From AP-15 sp045802495 (GTDB lineage: Bacteria; Pseudomonadota; Alphaproteobacteria; ATCC43930; CGMCC-115725), in the NCBI GenBank assembly GCA_045802495.1, contig JBJMQW010000477.1:1-7878 (forward strand): a stretch of DNA of 7,878 bases, read 5' to 3'. The notes under the pieces are model-generated. The model ran no database searches. It saw only the letters and a program-made list of their open reading frames with translations, and had not been told where the DNA came from. Shown here one piece after another: positions 1-4,912 of the stretch. Each line of letters starts with the position of its first letter. Position 1 is the stretch's first letter. A program made the translations under genes and the position numbers.

Positions 1-97
1 CGCGCTCGATCAGGTCGAGGGAGAAGTCGCAGAACTTGCCGGCGTCAGGCCGACGCAGGACGTTGCCCGCGGTGTCCGCGTGCTCTAGAGCTGTCAT
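1..97 (-). CDS. N-terminal part of an unrecognised protein, cut by the left window edge
   Basis: An ATG at 97-95 on the minus strand opens a frame that stays open to the edge and gives 32 residues, beginning MTALEHADTAGNVLRRPDAG and continuing through KFCDFSLDLIER. An AGGA ribosome-binding sequence lies 8 nt before the ATG. Almost every third codon base from residue 6 onward is G or C, clearly more than in the antisense frame, which argues for real coding on this strand. It is divergent to the solute-binding protein gene and shares its upstream region. I do not recognise the family from so short a piece and assign no function. The plus-strand frame across 2-88 is the alternative reading but has poorer codon bias and no start in view. 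Confidence 0.6.
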   Translation of the reverse strand, partial: MTALEHADTAGNVLRRPDAGKFCDFSLDLIER

Positions 98-1271
98 CGC
101 TGTTGTCCTGTTTGAGCAAGCGATCTGGCGGCTCCCGATTGGCCTCGGGGGCCGCTTCGCTTTCCGGGGGCAAAGCGGAGCACGGCATCGCGGCCGGCTC
201 AGGCCGCCTGCGGGGACGCGGCGGTCGGCGCGGTTCCCTTGGGCTTGCGGCGCATGCTCGGCTCGAGCGGACGGAGATTTGTGCCCCGATCCGAAGGAGG
301 TTCAGGGGTTCAAGACCTGCGCTGATGTCGGCAAGGCGGAAGCCGAGGGCGAAGTCATCGTCTATGCCACCAATCCGGAGGCAGCCGAACTGCGCGTGCT
401 TGGCGAGTTCGCCAAGCTCTTCCCGAAAATCAAGCCCAACTATACCCGGCTGCAGGCTGGTGCGCTTTACGCGAAGGTTACGGCCGAGCGTCAGGCGAAG
501 ACCTATACTGTCGATGCGATGCAAATCTCCGACATGGGGATGATTTTGGATTTTCAGAAAAGGAACGGATACGTTCGTTACGTTTCGCCACAGATGGCCG
601 CCTACAAGGAGGAATATAAGAGTCGTCCGGAAGGCTATTGGACCTGGGGCGCGATCGGCCCTGCGGGACTTGCCTACAACCCCAATGTAGTCGCCGCCGA
701 CCAGGCGCCGAAAACCTGGGAGGAAGCGATCGATCCGAAATGGACGGACGCCATCACGGTCAAGCTGTCCACTTCAGGCCTGCAGCACGTTTCCTGGTTC
801 GAATTGCGGGGCCTCTACGGTCCGGATTACTGGAAGAAGTTCGGCGAACTGAAGCCAAAAGGGTTTGATTCATACGTTCAGCAATTCGACCGGCTGGTTA
901 ACCAGCAGGACAAGATCATTCACACCGCACAGTATGCTGGATACCTCGAGTGGAAGAAGAAGGGGGCACCGGTTGGGTTCAACTCACCCGCCGCGGGGCT
1001 GCCGGCGACACCGGAGACATGGGGCATTCCAACCGAGGGGCCCCACCCCAATGCGGCGCGGCTTTTTCTGGACTGGTATCTTTCCGATCTCGGACAGAAG
1101 GCAGTGTCCGAAAACCTGTATCTTCATTCGGCGAAGCACGGTGCGGCGCCTCCGCCAGGCGGCGAGCCCCTCGAAAAGATCAAATTGCTGATGCCCGAAG
1201 ACTGGGAGGATTTTCTCAAGAGCCGTACCGCGTTCGCCAAGGAGTGGGACAAATACACTGGTCTGCGGTAG
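36..1271 (+). CDS. ABC transporter periplasmic substrate-binding protein (iron(III)/polyamine-type), N-terminus unresolved
   Basis: The coding signal is convincing from about 276 (DLCPDPKEVQG) to the stop at 1271, about 331 residues, a normal mature length for type-2 periplasmic binding proteins of the FbpA/AfuA-like (COG1840) class. Recognisable parts are the first strand EGEVIVYATNPEA, the first-lobe segment LQAGALYAKVTAERQAKTY, the hinge region GPAGLAYNPN, the TWEEAIDPKW segment, and the C-terminal ARLFLDWYLSDLGQKAVSE helix typical of the family. Two cysteines (residues 83 and 95 of the open frame) might form a disulfide near the mature N-terminus. The protein should bind a solute in the periplasm and deliver it to a membrane permease; the ligand cannot be inferred. 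The ATG at 36 is only the longest possible start: it overlaps the divergent gene, and the first 75 or so residues are arginine-rich with no signal-peptide pattern. ARADG before DLCP looks like a signal-peptidase site, so the signal sequence is probably frameshifted or degraded. No permease or ATPase gene lies beside it. Confidence 0.75.
   Translation: MPASGRRRTLPAVSACSRAVIAVVLFEQAIWRLPIGLGGRFAFRGQSGARHRGRLRPPAGTRRSARFPWACGACSARADGDLCPDPKEVQGFKTCADVGKAEAEGEVIVYATNPEAAELRVLGEFAKLFPKIKPNYTRLQAGALYAKVTAERQAKTYTVDAMQISDMGMILDFQKRNGYVRYVSPQMAAYKEEYKSRPEGYWTWGAIGPAGLAYNPNVVAADQAPKTWEEAIDPKWTDAITVKLSTSGLQHVSWFELRGLYGPDYWKKFGELKPKGFDSYVQQFDRLVNQQDKIIHTAQYAGYLEWKKKGAPVGFNSPAAGLPATPETWGIPTEGPHPNAARLFLDWYLSDLGQKAVSENLYLHSAKHGAAPPPGGEPLEKIKLLMPEDWEDFLKSRTAFAKEWDKYTGLR
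151..186. other. GC-rich hairpin in the divergent upstream region
   Basis: Left arm GCCGCTTCGCTTT (151-163) and right arm AAAGCGGAGCACGGC (172-186) can pair around an 8-nt loop. CGCTTT/AAAGCG is perfect; the stem extends through one G-T pair and a 2-nt bulge to a GCCG/CGGC base. There is no T-run on either side, so it is not a standard intrinsic terminator. It lies between the divergent start at 97 and the mature coding part of the binding protein. A role as operator or RNA structure is speculative, and GC-rich sequence produces such stems by chance. Confidence 0.3.
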
Positions 1272-1329
1272 CTCACGTCGAACCTATCCCCAATCTTCCT
1301 TAGCCGTGGCGAGAACGCGCAGGTGATCG

Positions 1330-1830
1330 CTACGGACGATGCCTATCGGCGTTCGCGTCTGGGACTCCCCGGAGATGCTCGGTGGCAATGTTGAGGTCGT
1401 AATCCACGACCTCCTTGTGGACGCGTGCACCGGAGATTTCGATATCGGAGATTCCGGCCAGACCGCATTCGGGAATCGATCGCCAGAATCGGAGCTTCCG
1501 CGCTGGCCATTGCGGCGTCGGGAAGGCATCGAGGCAGATCTTTCTCTGCTGCGAGCCTACGCTGTCGAACCCGACCCGCCGCCTCAGGATGGCGAAGTAA
1601 TGCTGCACCGTGTCGCGGTCGAAGCAGCCGACGAGAGGGTCGAGAAAACTGTAATCCGCGGTCACCGCATTGGCGATCTTGGTTGCGTTGGCCTCTGCCC
1701 AGCCTTCGATGTATCGCCGGAGGAGCCGGTCGGAGGCGAGAACCTCCAGGTTCGTGCCGTGGGCTCGACACTCGGTCGGCGGGATGTTCGGCGTCCTCGT
1801 AACTCTCTTTCTGAGGCTCATACGATGCAT
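1330..1830 (-). CDS. NTF2/SnoaL-like small cone-fold protein
   Basis: The 166-residue product has the look of a nuclear-transport-factor-2-like (SnoaL) domain: an N-terminal helix region LLRRYIEGWAEANATKIANAV (residues 36-56), then TADYSFLDPLVG and DRDTVQHYFAILRRRVG, then sheet strands including RKLRFWRSIP, GLAGISDIEISGARVHKEVV and the closing DYDLNIATEHLRG. This fold occurs in isomerases, hydrolases and many proteins of unknown role, so no reaction is assigned. D62-type acidic residues in the pocket position are visible but not diagnostic. The start at 1830 is chosen because GGAGGA lies 5 nt upstream; an ATG three codons on (1821) and a far upstream ATG at 2031 in the same frame are less likely, the latter because residues before 1830 look non-protein-like. 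The gene converges on the solute-binding protein gene with a 58-nt gap that holds no clear terminator. Confidence 0.75.
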   Translation of the reverse strand: MHRMSLRKRVTRTPNIPPTECRAHGTNLEVLASDRLLRRYIEGWAEANATKIANAVTADYSFLDPLVGCFDRDTVQHYFAILRRRVGFDSVGSQQRKICLDAFPTPQWPARKLRFWRSIPECGLAGISDIEISGARVHKEVVDYDLNIATEHLRGVPDANADRHRP

Positions 1831-1835
1831 GGCTG

Positions 1836-1841
1836 TCCTCC
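1836..1841 (-). promoter_or_regulatory. Ribosome-binding site deciding the NTF2-like gene start
   Basis: GGAGGA on the minus strand, 5 nt before the ATG at 1830-1828. It favours this start over the in-frame ATG at 1821 (14 nt away) and over the long upstream extension to 2031. Confidence 0.7.
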
Positions 1842-1869
1842 GTTTGCGAGGCCCAGTTGTCTTACACAT

Positions 1870-1909
1870 GCAGAGCTGAAGATCCGGGCCGTCCAACCGG
1901 AAGCTCTGC
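1870..1909 (-). promoter_or_regulatory. Structured hairpin in the likely leader of the NTF2-like gene
   Basis: Read on the minus strand, GCAGAGCT (1909-1902) pairs exactly with AGCTCTGC (1877-1870). Inside this stem TCCGG pairs with CCGGA around a 9-nt loop, with a 5-nt TCTTC bulge on one side. The 3' arm, TCTTCAGCT (1882-1874), can alternatively pair with AGCTGAAGA at 1930-1922, so two mutually exclusive structures are possible. It lies 40-80 nt before the start codon. No T-run follows. A regulatory function is inference only. Confidence 0.35.
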
Positions 1910-2201
1910 GAGCTGGGTAGCTCTTCAGCTGAACCGAGGGTCACGCTGCCCGGTTGCACAACGATTTCAGAAGGAAAAGATTTGGTTACACCTGACACTT
2001 GATTGGTCGAGCGGGCTGGTTTCTCGACCATGACGGCAAGGGCCTGCGGTCACGAAAATTGAAAAGTCGTCGTCAACTCTTTTTCAAGTATTCGGGCTCC
2101 TCCAAACACAACTGAGCTGTCAACTCCGTTTCGACACGCCATCACAACCGGGACCATGGTTCTCTATGTGATCCGGCACATCGCGTTGTGGCGTTGACCC
2201 C

Positions 2202-2457
2202 TCAGATCACCGCGTTCGGGTGCTTGGCGAGTTTCAGCACCTTCGGGAGGTCGGACCAGGGCGGCGGGGGCGCAGGCGGCACGCGCGGCTGCATAATGCC
2301 CGGATGGTCGATGATGAACGTCGATGATGAACCGCGTGTTAGGATGGCGATCGATCAGCGTGATGCGCGCGTCCAGGTTGCCCCGGAAACAGCACGTTGG
2401 CTGGAAAATCGTGACGGACGGCCGCGCGCAGGATCCAGCTGCTCCGCCCTTCGCTAC
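2202..2457 (-). pseudogene. Decayed internal fragment of a second amidohydrolase-2/LigI-like gene
   Basis: Minus-strand reading gives three pieces in two frames that join into one protein: WILRAAVRHDFPANVLFPG (from 2437), then NLDARITLIDRHPNTRFIID, then HPGIMQPRVPPAPP through WSDLPKVLKLAKHPNAVI and a TGA at 2204-2202. It aligns over about 70 residues with residues 123-195 of the intact amidohydrolase at 4913-5755 (NPNTRLVIDHLGLAQP, FADLPKLLALA), roughly half identical by eye, so it is a diverged paralogue rather than a recent copy. The first frame break is explained by one extra G in the run at 2381-2384, the second by the 13-bp duplication at 2307-2332. N- and C-terminal thirds of the enzyme, including the DxxxH and GTDW motifs, are missing. 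It begins directly after the transporter stop codon, in the same direction. Confidence 0.8.
2307..2332 (-). repeat. Exact 13-bp tandem duplication inside the amidohydrolase remnant
   Basis: GTCGATGATGAAC occurs twice in a row on the plus strand (2307-2319 and 2320-2332). Removing one copy restores the reading RFIIDHPGIMQPR on the minus strand, matching the RLVIDHLGLAQP segment of the intact paralogue. As 13 is not a multiple of three it is a frameshift mutation. Confidence 0.9.
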
Positions 2458-3528
2458 TCAGTGGCCGGCGAGGCGGTAGCGCAGGAAGTCGGCGAGCGAC
2501 AGTGGCAAGTCCAGCAACGTCGTGAGCTCTTCGGTGTCGACGGAGACCAGAATCGAACCCAGCACCGCGGTGAAGGCACCGATCAAGACGGCGGTGTTCA
2601 TCACCTCGTGATCGCGGTTGATCAATTGCGACAGGAACAGCCGGAAGACCAGGGAGAGCTGGAGAATCGGCGTCACCACCATCAGCGGCGCTACGGCAAG
2701 TGAGGCGTATACGAAGGCCTGGGAGATGGCGACCAGCACGGCCGAGGACAGGAACCATGGCAGGTTTTCACGCTTCATGGATTTGATGTCGGCCCAGGAG
2801 CCGGGCTTGAGCAGGATCAGCAAAAAGAACAGTGTCGCCGCCGCGTAGGCGAGGCAGCCGCCGGCCGCCGTGCTGATGTCGGGTGCGTGTAGGAAGGCCT
2901 GACGGGCCATCAGGGGCGAGCTGCCATAGCACATCGCCGCGCCGAGACCAAAGATGTAACCGGAGAACACGCGCGGCTGGAAGATCGGCTTGGATACTGG
3001 GGCCGCCGGTTCCTCCTGCGAGGGTACCGTCGGGATGGGCGTCGCCACCGTTAGCGGTGCCGATGCCTGCCTCTTTCGCTTGCCGGCATTGCCCTGGGTG
3101 ATGAAGGAACCGCCAAGCATCAAAGCCGAGCCGATTGCCTGCAGCACAGTGAATTTCTCGTGCAGCATCACCACCGCCAACATCATCGCGAATGGCACCT
3201 GCAGCTGGACGACCGGGGCGGTCAGGTTCACGCCCATCAGCTGGTTTGACTTATAGTTGCAGTAGCGGCCAATGACGAAATGCACGATGCCCTGGCCTGC
3301 CAGCCAAGTGAGCGCCGCCATCGGGAACACCAGGAGATAGTGCAGCTCACCGAATACGATGGTCATGACCAGGAAAGAAAGCCCGCCGATCGGCACGGTC
3401 AGCGCCATGCCTTGCAGCACGCTGCCAGTCACCACCCCCCTGCGCATCGCCACGTTGTTCAGCGCAAAGGTGAAGGCGCCAAGAGCAGCGTAAAGGACCC
3501 CAAGCAACGACGTGCCCTCGATTAGCAA
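2458..3528 (-). CDS. EamA/DMT-superfamily ten-helix membrane transporter
   Basis: The 356-residue product is hydrophobic throughout, with about ten membrane segments arranged as two halves, the pattern of EamA-domain drug/metabolite transporters. The first half (about 8-145) includes GVLYAALGAFTFALNNVAM, MALTVPIGGLSFLVMTIVFG, QLQVPFAMMLAVVML and LQAIGSALMLGGSFI. The second (about 188-332) includes YIFGLGAAMCYGSSPLMARQ, LAYAAATLFFLLILL, VAPLMVVTPILQLSLVFRLF and TAVLIGAFTAVLGSILVSV. A basic and proline-rich linker of about 40 residues (147-187, GKRKRQ...EEPAAPVSK) joins them, longer than usual. Such proteins export or import small metabolites across the inner membrane; substrate and direction cannot be read here. 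The start taken is a TTG at 3528, 29 nt after the GST stop, with only a weak AGG before it; a TTG at 3507 is an alternative. It is the last intact gene of the cassette and its stop abuts the amidohydrolase remnant. Confidence 0.85.
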   Translation of the reverse strand: MLIEGTSLLGVLYAALGAFTFALNNVAMRRGVVTGSVLQGMALTVPIGGLSFLVMTIVFGELHYLLVFPMAALTWLAGQGIVHFVIGRYCNYKSNQLMGVNLTAPVVQLQVPFAMMLAVVMLHEKFTVLQAIGSALMLGGSFITQGNAGKRKRQASAPLTVATPIPTVPSQEEPAAPVSKPIFQPRVFSGYIFGLGAAMCYGSSPLMARQAFLHAPDISTAAGGCLAYAAATLFFLLILLKPGSWADIKSMKRENLPWFLSSAVLVAISQAFVYASLAVAPLMVVTPILQLSLVFRLFLSQLINRDHEVMNTAVLIGAFTAVLGSILVSVDTEELTTLLDLPLSLADFLRYRLAGH

Positions 3529-3557
3529 ACCTGTTGTGCGGCCGCGCCCAGTTGGGG

Positions 3558-4229
3558 CTATTTTGGCAAGTAGTGCGGTGCTGCCGGGAACTCTCGGTCC
3601 TTGCTGGGGATCAGATCATAGGGCAACGCGAAGCCGGGCATCGCCTTGAGGCGGCCCGCCCAGGCTTCTAGATGCGGCCAATGCCCGATCTCGAACCCGC
3701 CCTCGGCCATGAACACCATGCGGCCCCAGCAGCCGATATCGGCAATCGTGCACTCGTCGCCGACGAGAAAGGGACTGTCCTTGACCGTATTATCGACAAA
3801 TGACAGCGCAGCCTCGGCGCGCGGGCGGAACTCGGCGATGACCTCATCGTGCATCCTGCGGAACCGCGCCGAGTGGCGCACCCGCGCAACTGCGGTGATG
3901 TGGTCGGCCTCCCACGACAGCCACTCCCGCGCCTGCCAACGCTCCTGCTCGGTCCGGCCCTCGAAATGTCCGGTCGTACGCGCCAGATAGTCGAGGATCA
4001 CGTTCGACTGCAGGATGGTAAGTCCGCGGTGCCGCAATGACGGCACGACCCCCCAACGGTTGATCGCCAGGTATTCGGGGGTATTTTGCACACCGATCTT
4101 CAGGTTGACGGTGCGGAACGAAAACGGCAGTCCGGCCAACGCCAGGTACAGCATCGGTTTGTAGCTGGAGCTGGAGGTGAAGCTGCCGTAAAGGGTCAGA
4201 GTCTCCTCGCTGATCGGCGCCCCGATCAT
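3558..4229 (-). CDS. Glutathione S-transferase family protein
   Basis: The 223-residue product has the two-domain plan of cytosolic glutathione transferases. The thioredoxin-like N-terminal domain (about 10-88) starts LTLYGSFTSSSSYKPMLYLA, with a serine cluster at 18-22 where Ser-type GSTs carry the glutathione-activating residue. It contains the cis-proline motif VVPSL (P63) and LQSNVILDYLA, where Q74-S75 replaces the commoner Glu-Ser that holds the gamma-glutamyl group. The helical C-terminal domain (about 95-205) has the N-capping box motif FLVGDECTIADIGCWGRM (D164). It probably conjugates, isomerises or cleaves an electrophilic or ether substrate with glutathione in the cytoplasm; which of these is unknown. 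The gene lies 4 nt after the VOC gene, suggesting translational coupling, and 29 nt before the transporter. The start at 4229 follows AGGAGG with no spacer, which is unusual; no better ATG, GTG or TTG lies nearby. Confidence 0.85.
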   Translation of the reverse strand: MIGAPISEETLTLYGSFTSSSSYKPMLYLALAGLPFSFRTVNLKIGVQNTPEYLAINRWGVVPSLRHRGLTILQSNVILDYLARTTGHFEGRTEQERWQAREWLSWEADHITAVARVRHSARFRRMHDEVIAEFRPRAEAALSFVDNTVKDSPFLVGDECTIADIGCWGRMVFMAEGGFEIGHWPHLEAWAGRLKAMPGFALPYDLIPSKDREFPAAPHYLPK

Positions 4230-4235
4230 CCTCCT
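4230..4235 (-). promoter_or_regulatory. Ribosome-binding site touching the GST start codon
   Basis: AGGAGG on the minus strand directly abuts the ATG at 4229-4227 and overlaps the TAG stop of the VOC gene (4236-4234). A zero spacer is poor for ordinary initiation, so ribosomes finishing the VOC gene may reinitiate here. Confidence 0.5.
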
Positions 4236-4755
4236 AAGCCGGCTCTTTTACGTGAGTGGCGCGCATAAATCTCACCGCCTCGGGATCGCCCATGATTTCG
4301 GTGCGGGCGTTCTTGAGGAAATCCTCGTATTCCCGCGCCATCTCCGGCGACACGACTTCAATCATCAGCCGGTTTTCGAGCCAGAACTCGATGACATGGA
4401 AGAATGGCTTGTGGCCCCGCATGCCGCGGCCAAAAGTCTTGGCACGCCAGCCCTCGCGCATCCCGATCGCCTCGATCTGCCCCGGCTCCAATGGTACCGA
4501 CAGCAGAACGTGGAACGGCCAGGTCTGCGGCGGCGCTGCGTTGTCGCCGAAGACGACCTGATCGTCATTCTTCGGGATATCGAGCGTCGCCCGTTCCGGA
4601 TAGACCTCGATCATCGTTCCGTGGGCGTCGCCGCTCGCCGCCATGAAGGCGCCCTCCAGCGGCCCGAACGGATAGCACTTGCCGCCCATCAACTCGGCGA
4701 GCACCCCGGCGACGCGCTGCGGCTCACGCGCCGGTATCGAGACGTGGTGGATCAT
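4234..4755 (-). CDS. VOC-fold (glyoxalase/bleomycin-resistance/dioxygenase superfamily) protein
   Basis: The 173-residue product begins MIHHVSIPAREPQRVAGVLA, the first beta-strand and helix of the vicinal-oxygen-chelate fold, and contains paired repeats: GAFMAA then GTMIEVYPE in the first half, and FHVLLSVP, HVIEFWLENRLMIEVVSPE in the second. Candidate metal ligands by position are H3 or H4, E50, H82 and E134; this assignment is inference. Members act on substrates held by a divalent metal: glyoxalases, ring-cleaving dioxygenases, epimerases and resistance proteins. The absence of stronger motifs prevents choosing among them. The start is placed at the ATG 4755 because AGGAGA lies 6 nt upstream; GTG at 4773 and ATG at 4761 also lie in frame but have no properly spaced site. 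It is followed after 4 nt by the GST gene, a pairing consistent with a shared glutathione-dependent step, and preceded by a 157-nt gap. Confidence 0.8.
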   Translation of the reverse strand: MIHHVSIPAREPQRVAGVLAELMGGKCYPFGPLEGAFMAASGDAHGTMIEVYPERATLDIPKNDDQVVFGDNAAPPQTWPFHVLLSVPLEPGQIEAIGMREGWRAKTFGRGMRGHKPFFHVIEFWLENRLMIEVVSPEMAREYEDFLKNARTEIMGDPEAVRFMRATHVKEPA

Positions 4756-4912
4756 TGGCATTCTCCTATGCACCGAGAGCGCACGACGTAGGGCCCCGTG
4801 ACAACTCCGAAAGCGCCGCGAGGATACTTTGCTGCGCCCTGGTTGAGCAACGTGTCCCGGCGCATCAGAGCTCGACTGCTGATTGCGATCGGGAAGGACG
4901 CTCGGGGGTCGG
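4756..4912 (-). promoter_or_regulatory. 157-nt gap inside the cassette, possible internal promoter
   Basis: This is the largest space in the minus-strand cassette, between the amidohydrolase stop and the VOC start. On the minus strand TTGCTC (4850-4845) and TATCCT (4826-4821) are separated by 18 nt, a weak match to a housekeeping promoter. No hairpin followed by T residues is evident, so read-through from the upstream genes remains possible. The small frame across it (TTG at 4934 to 4752) overlaps both neighbours and does not look coding. Confidence 0.2.
4762..4767 (-). promoter_or_regulatory. Ribosome-binding site deciding the VOC gene start
   Basis: AGGAGA on the minus strand lies 6 nt before the ATG at 4755-4753 and immediately before another in-frame ATG at 4761-4759. 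Spacing favours the 4755 start. Confidence 0.6.

Larger units (their letters stand above)
1831..2201. other. Gene-free stretch upstream of the NTF2-like gene
   Basis: No frame here reads like a protein on either strand; the minus-strand frame open to 2031 is a chance extension of the NTF2-like gene. It contains the hairpin at 1870-1909, a perfect palindrome TTCAGCTGAA at 1924-1933, a direct repeat of GTCAACTC at 2072-2079 and 2119-2126, and a loose AT-rich inverted repeat TTGAAAAG / CTTTTTCAA at 2059-2066 and 2079-2087. The segment around 2050-2130 is richer in A and T than its surroundings. On the minus strand it contains TTGACA (within GAGTTGACAGC), but I find no good -10 box at a proper distance. 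It probably carries the promoter of the NTF2-like gene and, at its right end, unrecognisable remains beyond the amidohydrolase fragment. Confidence 0.4.

Noticed and set aside
45..524. Minus-strand open frame of 159 residues over the binding protein gene
   Set aside because: Antisense to the conserved solute-binding domain. Its last residues do share the frame of the partial gene at 1-97 only by position on the strand, not by reading frame, and no family is visible.
1272..1329. Possible bidirectional terminator between the convergent genes
   Set aside because: No strong stem followed by T residues is present in the 58-nt gap.
1339..1920. Plus-strand open frame of 193 residues
   Set aside because: Antisense to the NTF2-like gene; its translation shows no domain and no ribosome-binding site.
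2059..2126. AT-rich inverted repeat and GTCAACTC direct repeats as a mobile-element end or regulator site
   Set aside because: The repeats are short and imperfect, no transposase sequence or target duplication is nearby, and chance occurrence is likely.
2188..2703. Plus-strand open frame of 171 residues
   Set aside because: It is antisense to the EamA gene end and the amidohydrolase remnant, both of which explain the sequence better.
4252..4791. Plus-strand open frame of 179 residues
   Set aside because: Mirror of the VOC gene, which has a good start, ribosome-binding site and fold pattern.
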